From Rallus limicola (lineage: Eukaryota > Chordata > Aves > Gruiformes > Rallidae): DNA of 64,000 bases. Of this stretch, positions 1 to 11,599 are shown piece after piece. Each line of letters begins with the position of its first letter. The first letter of the stretch is position 1. Where the stretch lies: assembly GCA_022605955.1 (NCBI GenBank), contig JAKCOZ010000039.1, positions 5,079,501 to 5,143,500 on the forward strand. The letters run 5' to 3'. The notes beneath the pieces were generated by a model. It was given only the letters and a program-made list of their open reading frames with translations. It did no database searches and was not told the origin of the DNA. The translations under genes and the position numbers were made by a program.

Positions 1-3000
1 AACAAATAAAGTTATCTGGCATAGACAGAAAGCAGGGAAACCTTCTCAGATTGGCGTTCAGCCCAGAAAATTAGAAAGAAGATTAATTCCCTCTAACTTT
101 GGCTGGCCACCTGGGGTTCCTGCATAAGCAGCTTGGAAAGGTGCTGGAGATCTGAGGAGAGTACAAATACCTCCTGAAGCTGTTAATCCATCAGGGCCAA
201 AACCAGAACCTCATCTCCAACCCCAGGTCCTTTCTCGACCCTTCCCAGAAAGCCTGCATGATGGAATAGGGAAAGCAGAATCAAAGCCAAGCTCACTCCC
301 TTTTGAAGTGAAGTCTGGGTTCAGTATAAATTTACACCAGTGGCAAAATCTTGCTCAGGTTTTTACAGGACTTTGTCTTGTTATAGGGAAAATGGGACTC
401 AGTTTCTGTGCAACAGACCTGTCATGACATCTGCAGAGACCTCCTCAAAGAGATCTGCATAGAGTATTAAATTTTTTAAGATATTCTGGAAGAAAATCTA
501 AAATGGTATTCCTTCAGTAGTCATGCAATTCTAAGATGTTTAAGAATATTAGTTGACTTTTGTGTCAGAAGTTCTTACTTTGTTAATACCTGAAAAACTC
601 ATTACAGGATAGAGTTCATGGTGGGTTTTACCTGAAGATCATGTTATAGACCCTCAAAGAAACTTTTTATGAGAGGTTACATTGCAAAAGCAGCTAGTCC
701 ATTTGTCCAACCAGTAGAAGCATGTAGAAGCACTCATGCATTACGGTTGGATGCCAAGTTGAATTTTAAACAACTTTTCATAATGCCCTCCAAGAATCTG
801 TACACTCTGGTAATGATCTTGCTGCAAATACATATGTTAACTTTGGTATAATCACTGATGTTTCTGCATAATATATTTTCCTTTTTCTTTCCAGAGAAGT
901 CAGAGAGAGATCACAGAAAACTTTGTGTATGTAATAGAAGGAGCCTCTAAAGTCACGTAGTCTTCTCTGTGGCTGGAAGCAGGGCGAACTGCAAAGTTAA
1001 ATTGGGGTGCTGAGGACCTTGTACAGAAAAAGTTTTGAAAACTTCCAAGGATGCAGATTTCCACAGCCTTCTTGGGTCCTTCTTCCAGTGCTTCATCATT
1101 CTCACTGTGAGGGATTTTGTCCCTGTGCCCAAGTGAAATAAACATTTTACAGTAAGGAAAACAGTGTAGGCTTTACCAGAGAGCTGTTAAATCACCCGCA
1201 GATTACTAACTCAGTCTCTGAACTGCACCTAAGTAAGGCAATGTTGATTTGAAGGGAAAATGCACGTTGCATAGCATCAGGCATTGTTTCAAGGCATGTT
1301 TTAAGAAAAACTAAGATTCAAACATCTCAGAAAATAAAGATGTTCTGGGCAATTTTAACAATTATGTAGATGTGAACGGAAAAATGCTTTGCAAACAATA
1401 ACAAGGTGTTAGAAAAGTGATGGATAAAGATTGTCATGTATCTTTCTGGAAATAGCTTTCAGATAACTTTTCTCAAAAGATATTTTGATCTGTCAGATCC
1501 CATGATCAGTAAAGACCAAATGCAATAAATGATATTTTAAACAAGAGTAGTCCTAGCTTACTCCTTGACTCCTGAATAGTTTTTGGAAAGGAGGTATTCA
1601 TATGGAATTATTAGTGCAACATTTCAATGACTAAATGTGTGAAAGTCATTAAGAAACAGCTCTGCAACCAATCTGTATTTCTTCTGTTTCCTCTACTTTA
1701 GTGCTATGGTGGTGCATTGGAGAAAAGGAGAAAATCTTTGCAGTAGAAGTCCATGTTTATCCCATGTTTATGATGCCAAGGCTTGACTTTGCAGCACTAT
1801 AGAAAGCCATCATATCATAACTTATGTTAATCCTCATATCTCAGAAAGGCAAACAAGGTAGTTCTGTCTATTTGTCATATCCATCATTTGCAGTAGCAAA
1901 ACTGTCCTGAGGAATAGAAACCACACACAACCAAGCAATGAAAGAAAGATATTAATTTCTATGCCCTCAGTAGTATGAAGCTCTCCAACTCGTATTTCCT
2001 CTGGGAGATGTGAATGAAGTAAATGTGTCCCAAAATGACCAGTGATTTTAATTTTTTTTCATTTTGTGGTGTTTACATTTTGCATGAGGGCTGTCAGGAA
2101 CCCTTCACTGGGAGGGGCAGCACAGGCAAAAGACTGTTCTTTACCATGACAATCCTTCTGATTCATTTCCCTCTTGTCACAAAGCCTTATGCTTAGCCAC
2201 ATATTTTATCTTGGGCTCTGACTCCTCACATGGTATCCAGGTGACTTTTAGGTATGATCCTGAGACTTAAATATTTAAGTTTTTATTTGTGTTTCACCAG
2301 AAATGGCAATATGCCTTTAAAGGTTTGAGTTTCAAAATCTGCACACTACAACACCTCTGAAAACAGGCATCTCTTAAGGGGCCTGAGGTTAGTCACCCCA
2401 TGGCATTAGTCACGTTAATGGCCTGAGCAAGCCAAGAAGAACTTGTTTTCTAATATTCCCTCCTTCCGCCCCGTACAACTCTGAATGGCAAATACCTACA
2501 TTGCAGTGGCCTCCTTGTGCTGCACTCAAACACCCTGAATTCTTTGCTGAGCTAAATGGCCAACATAATGTCAATTCCTCAGTTTTGCAACTTTATATTT
2601 TAAGGAGTGGCACACCTACAAATCTGAAGTTTTGCTCAAGACCTTTTTTTTTTCCAAACCGTGAATTCTTGAGTTGACAATTTTGGTCCGAATAAGTGTC
2701 AGAATCCCACACCTTTTATTTCTATTGTTTGCATTCTCTTGGACTGTTGGCAGTCTGATCACACTGGCAAAGTACATTAAATTCAGGTCATATCTTAGAA
2801 TGGAATAAAAACATCCTGACAAAAACAATAACAAAATTCATTATCCTACTGATCCTTGAAAAAACATACATAACTGCAGCTGTTCAGGCTCAGTAAAGAA
2901 TTTTTTGTGTGCGGTTTGGTGGGGTTTTTTTAATACTTAATGAATTCTCAATTTTCTCTAAGCTATTTGTAACCAGAGCACATTACACACAGCACATTCA

Positions 3001-4028
3001 GCCAGTGGTTAATGCCTTTGCCTCTAACACTTCTCTTCAACACTAATAAGGGATTCAGCAAAGGACTAAGTTTCTGTAAGTGGACAACCAAAATCTAGTC
3101 TGATTCCCAGTGCTGTTTACAAGTGGTAAAGGGAAAGAAACTATCTTACTGTTTTTCTCTGCCTAAATATCTTGTTCAGGCAAACTAAGGAAGGCATAGA
3201 TATTTTTGCTTCCATGTTTGTCCAAAATTTGAACTCATTTTAAGCCAAGCAAATTCAAGATGGATTGAAGATGGATTGAACTGCTTCTTTGGTTTATGCT
3301 CCTGTCACTTTTGTTTCTACTGGGACTAATTAAGCATATTGCAAACAATTCCTGAAATGAAAGAGTAATCATAATATTCCCCATTTCTCAGTATCTCCAG
3401 AATAGACTAAACCACAGACATTAAGTTGTTCATTATAACCAGAGAAACACCCTCTGGTTATAGAAAAGGGCAAACAGGTTAAAAACATGCTGCTCTGTTA
3501 GCAACTACCTTTGAAGTTGTCACATATGCTCCGTCATTGCCATTCCTGGATAACACAAGATGACCCATACCACTGATGGAAGACAGCACTGTGTTGTCTT
3601 GTACAAATATAGTTGTGATATTTTGGGTCATCCATCTGGACAGAGCTTTGACTACTGTAGATTTATACCCACATGTTGATGTGTATTCCCTCCATTGGAC
3701 TACAGCATTAGAGACCACAGCAGTTACAGGAATCCCAGGTGGATCATGGTTAGGTTGCCTGTGCTGAGAGGAAGACCTCCAGTCCCACTGACTGTAGCCT
3801 GGATCCAGTGAGAACTGTGTCCAGAGCAATCCTGGAGCAGCACTAGGGGCAAGGTAAAGCCACCTCCTAGAGCTTACTTCAGAAGTCTCACCCCTTCCCT
3901 AAAGTAAGTATCTCTTCTCTGATGGCAGATGTCCTTTCAAAGCCCTGAGGTAAAAGGCATTGTCTTTTTGCTCTTAATCTTATCACTGTCTCATTCAGAA
4001 GTAATTGGTTCTATCTGATGTCCCCAAA
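1..4028. other. Non-coding unique sequence, left edge
   Basis: No gene or known repeat is recognised. The sequence is AT-rich with short poly-T runs near 2645 and 2925. The only open frame above 100 codons is on the minus strand at 3479-3829 (116 codons). It has no domain I recognise and overlaps a shorter plus-strand frame. Reading continues into the next frame upstream without a clear splice acceptor, so I do not call it a gene. Confidence 0.6.
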
Positions 4029-4113
4029 TAAATCACCCTAATATCCTCAAATGTTTAATAAACAGCATAATAAGCTTGATTTAAAACCAAAACACTTAAA
4101 AATACATTGAAAT
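4029..4113 (+). repeat. Unnamed interspersed repeat, copy 1
   Basis: This 85-bp block aligns without gaps to 4980-5064 with about 15 mismatches, roughly 82% identity by eye. The best conserved part is the shared core TTGATTTAAAACCA followed by an ACACTTAA block. Similarity upstream is patchy (both have a GATGTCCT block), so the element may be longer with indels. It is not CR1 and not one of the two LTR groups in this window. I do not know the family; an old transposon or a local segmental duplication are both possible. Confidence 0.7.
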
Positions 4114-4979
4114 ACTGAGAACATTTTCTTACCTTGGGATCTTTTTTTATGGAATCCTTTCATCATCTGGTCTATTATAACATCCATGATATTTGAATTT
4201 CATGAGGAAAAAGCCCTAGAGTTTGACAACTACATCTAACTCTGTAGTCTGTAGTGCTGGGATTTACTCGTTGCCTGCTGGTCAAAGCTGTACGGCTCAT
4301 CCTTCATTAGCATTTCTTGTAACATCAGCAGAGTGGGATTAGTTGAGCAAAAGGCTGCACCCGGTGCATGTTAGCTCTTCAAAACCTGTGGTTCTTCAAA
4401 ACCTCAGCTCAGCAGATACCAGTGCTGAAGTAGTTTAAATTCTGGTTGGATAGCATATGAAAAAACAGCAAAATCTTTACATAAGTTCCCCAGCTCACAG
4501 GAAAATAAACTTCATTATCTTTCACAATTAGGCAAAAGATGGCACAACCTCAGAAGAAGAGGTTGAGAAAGGTAAAACCTGCTCTAGACCTGTATGATTA
4601 CTACCCTCTGATGGGATATTAGAGGGATTTGAAACCTTCCTTTAAACTACTGCCCAGAGTGGAATTTCTGAACATGCCCTGGGAAAGACATTGTCACTAG
4701 GTTGACAGCTATAATGCACTTGCCCCTAGCTTCTAGAAGATAAGGTTGACTTTGTTTGCCTGCAAACTCAAAGAGGTAGGTCACAGTCAAGAAGCCCAAA
4801 AGGTGACAAGCTCCCATCTCTACAACAGATAGTTGACTGTAAGAGCTGAGGATGAGGTGGGGTCTTTTGTAGTTGACATTTTCCCCAGGTTATCTTGAAG
4901 GCTTCTTACTCATCTGTGCTGACTTTAGAAGTCCTAGGCAAGGATGTCCTATTCTTTGCAAAGAATTTTCTTTTTATCC
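4114..4979. other. Non-coding spacer between the repeat pair
   Basis: No gene, CR1 or LTR similarity is seen. If the two 85-bp blocks are ends of one element, this would be its interior, but no open frame of note supports that. Confidence 0.5.
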
Positions 4980-5064
4980 TAAATCATCTTCATATACTAA
5001 AAAGTTTAATCAATAGCACAATAATCTTGATTTAAAACCAGAACACTTAAGAACACTCTGAAAT
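4980..5064 (+). repeat. Unnamed interspersed repeat, copy 2
   Basis: This is the second copy of the 85-bp block at 4029-4113, same orientation, no gaps. Its downstream end runs directly into a CR1 3' tail, which may have inserted at or near the repeat boundary and masks how far similarity continued. Confidence 0.7.
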
Positions 5065-5091
5065 CATAGAATCAGAATCATAGAATCATAG
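5063..5091 (-). mobile_element. CR1 LINE 3' tail scrap
   Basis: Only the terminal short-repeat tail of a CR1 is seen (units of AATCATAG on the plus strand, the complement of the ATTCTATG-type CR1 end). The conserved block that normally follows is missing, so this is either a very short 5'-truncated insertion or a decayed copy. Confidence 0.6.
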
Positions 5092-5590
5092 TGGCAGATA
5101 GTTCACCTAAAATAATCAGAAGAGTATACAGATGGTTTACTTTGTAAATGTCCCTTTTAACATTTAGACAGCAGAGCAGACATAAAGATGCATGAACTAC
5201 AGGAAACATCTGCATCCATTTTCTCACTGTTCTTTGAACAAGCAGTACCATTTCAAGAGGTTATTTAAGAGGCTTGCACTAATGTGTAACATTCTGCCTG
5301 GAATGACCTTGCCCAGATCAACCTGGATTCACTTTACAGACAGTACTGGAAAGGCACATTGCTGTACAGTCCATGGAGATAAAGAGCTGTTTTCAGAGAG
5401 ATACTCATCCCATTTTCCTTGGACAAAAACTTCAGGATGGAATATTATAGGAACCTGCCTCCACTATCCAAAGAAGTTATGGATTTCCTTAGACCATATG
5501 TGCAATTTTTAGACACTAGAATTTAATGAAAACCCACCCATAGTGTTAGCAGTGAGACAGATTCTTCTTCACCCAAATGGAAGTATTTTT
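5092..5590. other. Non-coding unique sequence
   Basis: A plus-strand frame of 106 codons (5192-5512) lies here with no recognisable domain and no supporting splice or promoter signals. I see nothing else. Confidence 0.5.
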
Positions 5591-5786
5591 CATAGAATCA
5601 CAGAATAGTTTGGGTTGAAGGGATCTCTAAAGGCCATCTAGTCCACAACTCTCTGCAATAAGCAGGGACACCTTTAACTAGATGAGGTTGATCAGAGCCC
5701 TGTCCCACCTGTCCTTGATTGTTTCCAGGGATGGGTGTCTACCACTTCTCTGGGCAGACTGTGTCAGTGTTTCAGTACTTCTGTTC
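5591..5786 (-). mobile_element. CR1 LINE, 5'-truncated
   Basis: The plus strand starts with CATAGAATCACAGAAT and then TTTGGGTTGAAGGGATCTC, the complement of the CR1 3' end. It continues through recognisable 3' untranslated and end-of-ORF2 blocks (GGACACCTTTAACTAGAT, TCTCTGGGCAGACTG). Divergence is high, indicating an old copy. The 5' boundary near 5786 is approximate. Confidence 0.85.
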
Positions 5787-8426
5787 TCAAGTACCTGTTA
5801 ACCAGTCAGACAGCACCTGTTTCCTCCAAAGTCTCCATCTGTTCTTCCTTCCAGTCCTTCCAGTCTTCTCAGTACACATGACAGTGCAAGTGAGTGGGGC
5901 TAGGATGTAGTACCACTGCAACATGCTTCAGTGGTAAGATGAAACTGCTTCCTCTGGTCTGCTGTTTCAGGATTGATTTGTTTATAGCACTTAACCAAAG
6001 ACTTTTTATTAAATGGATACACAAGTGAAAAAGGGAGGTAAGAATAGAGTAAAGCACAAGTATGAGATTTGGAGTACATCTGGACTATGTAATTCCACAA
6101 AGATATCTGAACTTTCTCCAACCCCAGCAACACTTGAATGCTGGTTCAACACTGAAGCTGTTTAATCCAGTTCAGTCTGTTATGCTATTTCCAAACCCAA
6201 GCACCATTTATGCTCCATGTTATAGTGTAAACCCAAGCATCATGCTCCATGTATAGTGTAAATCTGCTATATTAGTAGTACAAGGAACTACATGATGAAG
6301 CTGTATCCAGCTATAGAGACAAGTCACAGCAGCTAAGTGCAATGCAGGGTTTTTACACAGATGACTCCCTGCTTGGTCCCCATCATCCAGAACACACATC
6401 CAAATCATCTGCAATGCAATTTTAAGCAAGTCGATAGAGACCCTGTTGAAGTCAATGAAGTTACAACAGAGATTAATTTGTCCCTTAAAGCTCTAATAAC
6501 AGGAAATAACCATCTGGTTCTACATGCCTGCTTTATTTAATTTTTATAAGACACAGAGTGACAGTCTTTATAGAAAGACAGATGATTATTATGCGCTGTC
6601 CAAGCATCTTTTCTCAAAACCAGGCTTTATTCAGCAGGAAGAACATGCATGCTTGTTTCACTTCCTGATGTCTTTCTTTTATAAATGTGGATGCTTTGTA
6701 TTATTGTAGTTGATGCTGGTAAAATCTCAGTTCCCATAATCCCTGTTCCAACCAAGTGATGCAATGCTTGAAGTCTGAAACTCTATTAAAAATAAATAAA
6801 TGAAATAAAATAAATATTCACTCAAGGATCACATGCCTAAAGCAATGGATTTAACTTACTGTCTTTCTGTGTCATTTGCCTTCCCCGTTTTATGGAAATG
6901 AAATTGATTTGACAAGTCTTGGCATGTGCAAGAGGTGCACTTACTCACAAGAATTTAGCTACATGGGTTCACTCCAATATTAATAGAAGTTGTGTAGCCA
7001 GATCCCCACAGAAAACATAGGAAATTTACTCTTTCCCAGAAAAAGTGAATTTTTACTAGCAACTAAAGTGTGAAAGTCCATACGTTTAAGTCAATAAAAG
7101 TGGTTATATCAAGGAAACTTGTATCAGTGGTGTTCCATCCTCCCCCAACAGAAAGTAAACTTTATGTAAAGAGCTTAAAATGGGGACTCTTTCATGTAGC
7201 CATGATCACGGAGTATTGAAAGAGCCCATTTTCTTCTAATTCTCATCAACAGGCACAAAATTGCAGCAGGCTTTATTGCCTCTAAAGAGACTACAAGAGG
7301 TTGCCAAGTCTTGGAGCCCATTTTTCTCCTAACCCTCTTTAAAACTGTAAAACTTTCTACTTTCCCATCCATTGTGAAGATGTCTCGGGTCTCCATGGGG
7401 ATAAGTTTACATACGTGCAGGGTCAAAACCAGAAGTTGAAGAAAACTTAAACTTCTTTAAGAGAAATTGTAAAGGTTATTTCTTACAGTTAATGTGAATG
7501 TTTTTCGTGGGAAAACTAATGGCAGAGCTGGTTTCCTCTGTGTCTTTGTGTATAAACCCCGTCTGAGAGCATGATTCAGTAGGCAGGAAACTGAGCCACT
7601 AAAATAAAACCCCCAGAAAACACAAACTGTATTGGAAAGTCTAACAATTGCTATTTTCCTTTTAATGGTCTAACTTTGTAACACGATTATGATGGGATTT
7701 ACCAGAATTAATTCCATGCATACAGGAAGCAGCCCATTCCCCATTTCACCATCTGTGGTGTCATGCTGGGTTTTTAATAGAATTCTGTGGGCATGATATA
7801 ATTACAAATCCAGTAAGAGTCTTGTGTCTGCAATATTTGTATAAAGTAATACAATGTGTAAAGTTTTACTAGTGTCTCTTCAGAAAGCTCTAAGAGATAC
7901 AAGCAGCCAGAAGCCAGAAATGTGCTAATTAAGGCATACAACAAAATATTAATCAAGAGATCTGGAGGAGGAGGAGAGAAAGGAACAACTTCAATTAGTC
8001 ACACCATTATGTGGCATCCAGCATAGCCTGAAAGAAAAAACTAGCTGAACTGATGAAACAGTCAAGGAAAATAGCCAGGAGACCTGTCTGGCATGCAGTA
8101 TGAGGGTGGGGACCACGCGTGGATTCTGTAGATCCACATGAGCTTCTGACAAAGACCATTTGCAGAACAAAAGAGTCAGTGCTGAGGGCACTGTGCCTGA
8201 ACTTTTCCAACAGCACTTCCTCACATTTGTTTTCCCAAGCCTCATGTTTGAATAATAATCAAATAGGGAAGTTAAACATGCCATACTAAAGAAAGAAATG
8301 GTTAATTACTCTATAAGCCTCCCTTCACCATTGGGTAAAACAGCATGCTTCCCTCTAGAGATGCCACTACTGCTGTACAGGCAGCACTGGAAATGTCTCT
8401 TGGTGTGCCATGTACTAGGGCATGTA
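5787..8426. other. Non-coding unique sequence
   Basis: No gene is recognised. Apart from the tandem duplication at 6193-6259 there is only AT-rich sequence with short A-rich runs (for example near 6786-6815). Minus-strand frames of 83 and 97 codons (7175-7426, 7991-8284) have no recognisable content. Confidence 0.5.
6193..6259. repeat. Two-unit tandem duplication
   Basis: Two adjacent units (6193-6228, 36 bp; 6229-6259, 31 bp) share AAACCCAAGCA and GCTCCATG plus TATAGTGT, differing by a few substitutions and small deletions. This is a local replication-slippage type duplication. Confidence 0.85.
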
Positions 8427-8485
8427 CTGTTCCTGATGGCCTTCTTGGCCACTTGAGCACACTGCTGGCTTGTATTCAGTCAGCA
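8427..8485 (-). mobile_element. CR1 LINE internal fragment
   Basis: The plus strand reads GGCCTTCTTGGCCACTTGAG followed by CACACTGCTGGCTTGTATTC, the complement of a well-known block in the last part of CR1 ORF2. Both CR1 ends are missing. The fragment stops exactly where LTR sequence begins, so the junction is a mosaic of two elements. Confidence 0.65.
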
Positions 8486-8486
8486 G

Positions 8487-8866
8487 TTCTCCCCCTGAGG
8501 AGGAAGGAGCAGCAGAGTTCTGATGAACTGACCACAACCCCCATCCACCCTCCCCCTGTGCCACTGGCAGGGAGAAGGTAGAGAAAACCAGGAGAAAAGT
8601 TAAGCCTGGGAAGAAGGGAAGATGGGGGAGGTGTTTTAAGATTTGATTTTATTTCTCATTACCTTACTTTGTTTTGCTTGGTAATAAATTATTTTTTTCT
8701 AAGTTGAGGCTGTGTTACCCATGATGGTAGATCATGAGTGATCTCTCACTGTCCTTATCGTGACTCATAAGCCTTTCATTTTCTCTCCCCTGCCCAGCTG
8801 AGGAGGATTTTGATAGAGAAGTTTAAGGGGGTGCACCTGCTCTCCAGTAAGGGTCAACCCACCACA
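8487..8866 (+). mobile_element. ERVL-like LTR, 3' half (copy A)
   Basis: This is the 3' part of an avian ERVL-like long terminal repeat in sense orientation. Features are a GA-rich block starting CCCCCTGAGGAGGAAGGAGC, a TTTAAGATTTG block, a polyadenylation signal AATAAA at 8683-8688, a GAGTGATCTCTCACTGTCC block, and the 3' terminus GGGTCAACCCACCACA ending at 8866. The 5' half (promoter part) is absent, replaced by CR1 sequence. No internal retroviral sequence follows, so it is a truncated solo LTR. Two more copies of the same LTR lie at 20444 and 52885. Confidence 0.85.
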
Positions 8867-10474
8867 CTGACTCAGTATCTTTGTCTAACTTCAGAACCTA
8901 ACTACAGACTCTGAACATTTGGTGTTCATGTTTTATAAGTGAAAATGTCCCAGCATTGTCTTCTGCATTTCCTCACAGCTGGAAACTCTCACCCTATTTC
9001 TTGGCCATTTCAGCTGAGACAGAGGATGACTCTTCAGCCCTAGTGACTCAAGCTGTGGCTTTTGTTCCAAGTTGGAAGGAGTATTAATTAGTAGCAGAGC
9101 AAAAGTATAGGCTTGGCTTCTGCTGTCCAGCAGAGCCTGAGAATACACTTGCCCAGATCTCAGGACATCTGTGTGGCAGGGAAAGACCTCAGCAGCATCT
9201 TCTCTCTTAATCCTGAAGCTATGTACTTTGATTGACAACTGTCCCAAGGTTGGACATTTGCTACATCACCAAGGAAAGGAGAAGCCAGAGTTGAACTTGG
9301 TATTATAATGCGCAGCATGAAAATAACATGAAGTTGTCAGTTCACCTGCGAGTGACTGTTGTAAACAATATATCGCAGAGAATGGCTGCTTTTAACTCCC
9401 TTCCTCTAACTGCCTTTTCACAACAACAGGGTGAAAGCAGTGTCCTGAAGCTTTTATCCACCTACTCTGCTCTGTATATGCATTTACCTTTCCCTTTGCT
9501 GCAGAAATGTGGTGATCATCAGGGCAACTGGGTTTGAGAGTTACTTTGCTCACGTGCTTTCTCTCAACAACACTACAAGCATTCTGCATTTTTGTCCTGT
9601 CCTGGAAATTTTAACACATATGCACTTCATAGCAAACAACTCTGCTTTGCTGAGGAGTCAAAGTCCCTCTCTTATTTCCTTGTGAATTCTGGAAGGTGAA
9701 TACTTTCTGTTCTGGTATTTGAGAATAGGAGCCAGTGCTCCACACGGCAACATCAGCATTTGCCCACTGTATTGTAGTTATGTTACCAATTTCATGGGAT
9801 ACTGACCTGTTCACTGGCAGCCAGTCTTAGTGGCAGCCACCACATTTTTTGCCCAGCAAAATCCTATGTATGCTGTCAATCCTTGTCAAAACACACCTAC
9901 AAAGTCAAGATGAGGTCTTGCAAAATTCCAGCCCAAACATCAAAGATGAAAATTCTGGTTTATCAGAACTAGCCAAGGAGCAAGATGCAAGATAAAGAAC
10001 CTCAGTTTGGATTAATCTTTAATTATTTTTTTACCTGGTCTGGTACAGTATGCATTTAATAAACAATCAGGGCCTCTGACACTTCTGTTTTCAGGACCTC
10101 TTCTCATCAGGCAACTTTTCCAGTGTTCCAGCTATAGCGTTGGAGAAATAAATTCCTATGCCAGCCTCATATTCTTTTCCTTCCTACAATAATTTTAGAC
10201 AGAGTAAAGAAGAAGGGAAATCTGCTTAGAAGTTTTCTTGGCTTTTTGTGTTAGGGAAAGATCATGTCTGAATAAGTGAACCCACGTGCTCAACCTGCAC
10301 CAGCTAAAGTGCGTGGGTTTGTAATGATTTTACATCACACTCTGCCCACAGTTCTATCTAGATAACATGGCATTTACCTTGGGCTTTTTGATCAGTACAA
10401 GTCAACAGGGCATTAACTGCCTCAAGAGGAATAACACAACCTCTGTGTCATCATCAAAGTCCTATTTTGCATCT
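8867..10474. other. Non-coding unique sequence
   Basis: No repeats are recognised. A minus-strand frame of 104 codons (8933-9247) and shorter frames have no recognisable domains. Confidence 0.5.
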
Positions 10475-10545
10475 AATTTATGCCTTCTTGAAGCTTTCTC
10501 ATCATCACGGTGATGATGATATTGGTTATTTGAAAGGCATAAATT
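10475..10545. other. 71-nt imperfect hairpin
   Basis: A 12-bp outer arm (AATTTATGCCTT at 10475-10486 with its exact complement at 10534-10545) encloses a 10-bp inner palindrome (TCATCATCAC at 10499-10508, complement at 10510-10519). Unpaired stretches of 12 and 14 nt lie between the two stems. The size fits a precursor-microRNA-like fold, but the large internal loop argues against a classical one. Its function is not known. Confidence 0.55.
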
Positions 10546-11088
10546 GCAGGACTAGTACTAAGAAAAAAATGTCTCTAAAAAAAGTTTGGACTCTTAATAC
10601 AAACATCAGATATCAGGGAGGCTCATCATAGCATTACACAAGTCAGAAGGACCATGATCACATCAGTCCATCTAGTTAAATTTCAGATACACAGTTTCAC
10701 AGCAGCAGAATGACATGTCTGCATAGCCAGAGAAGCTGTTTCATACTTGTGTTGCTAGAAAAACAGATTGGAAGTTCTCAGATCTTTAGCAAAGGAAGAG
10801 ATTACTGTTTCCTTAATGTCCTAAACAAAAATAGGTTCTTAAAGATAGGATTCTAATTCTTCAGTGTGAGCGTAGTTCAGTAGTGGGTTAGCTTTGAGGC
10901 CTTCAGGGCTGTGGGCATGAGCAAATAAATGCTAGTCAGTGTGAGTTAGCCTCACCTAAGCTCTCACCGAGGAAGATAATCAGTGTAGGAACAGGTACTA
11001 TCTTGCTCTTTATTTTCACAGCTGCATGAAAGAGGGTTACCAAAGTGTTGTTTTGTGGAAAAAGAACCAAAATATTCTATCTAAATCA
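10546..11088. other. Non-coding unique sequence
   Basis: Nothing is recognised between the hairpin and the next CR1. Confidence 0.5.
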
Positions 11089-11599
11089 GAGAATCACAAA
11101 ATTATAGGGGTTGGAAGGGACCTCTGGAAATCATCTAGTCCAATCCCCTGCAAGAGCAGGATCACCTCAATCAGGCTGCACAGAACAATATCCAGATGGG
11201 TTTTTAATATCTCCAGATATGGAGACTCCACAGCCTCTCTGGGCAGCCTGTTCCAGTGCTCTGCCATCCTCAGAGTAAAGTTCCTCCTCATGTTTAGGTG
11301 GAACTTCCTATATTCAAGTTTATGCCCATTGCCTCTTGTCCTATCACTGGGCACCACTGAAAAAAGACTGACCCCATCCTCCTGACACCCACCCCTCAAG
11401 TATTTGTAACTATTGATAAGTCATTTCTTCTCTAGGCTAAAAAGTCCCAAGCCCCTCAGCCTTTCTTCATAAAAGAGATGTTCTAGTCCCTTAATCATCC
11501 TAATATCCCTTTTTTTATACCCTCTACAGTAGCACCCTGTCCAGGGAGCCCAGAACTGTACACAATACTCCAGATGAGGCCTCACCAGTGCAGAGTAGG
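11089..11599 (-). mobile_element. CR1 LINE, 5'-truncated
   Basis: The CR1 tail (GAATCACAAAATTATAGG, then GGTTGGAAGGGACCTCTGG) begins the plus-strand reading. The sequence then runs through the 3' untranslated region and the last roughly 130 codons of ORF2 in reverse, including TGGGCAGCCTGTTCCAGTG and CTCCAGATGAGGCCTCACCA. A minus-strand open stretch at 11094-11399 preserves the C-terminal DRTRGNG and [13 protein letters not shown] blocks typical of CR1 ORF2. The copy ends near 11599, normal 5' truncation. Moderately diverged. Confidence 0.92.
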
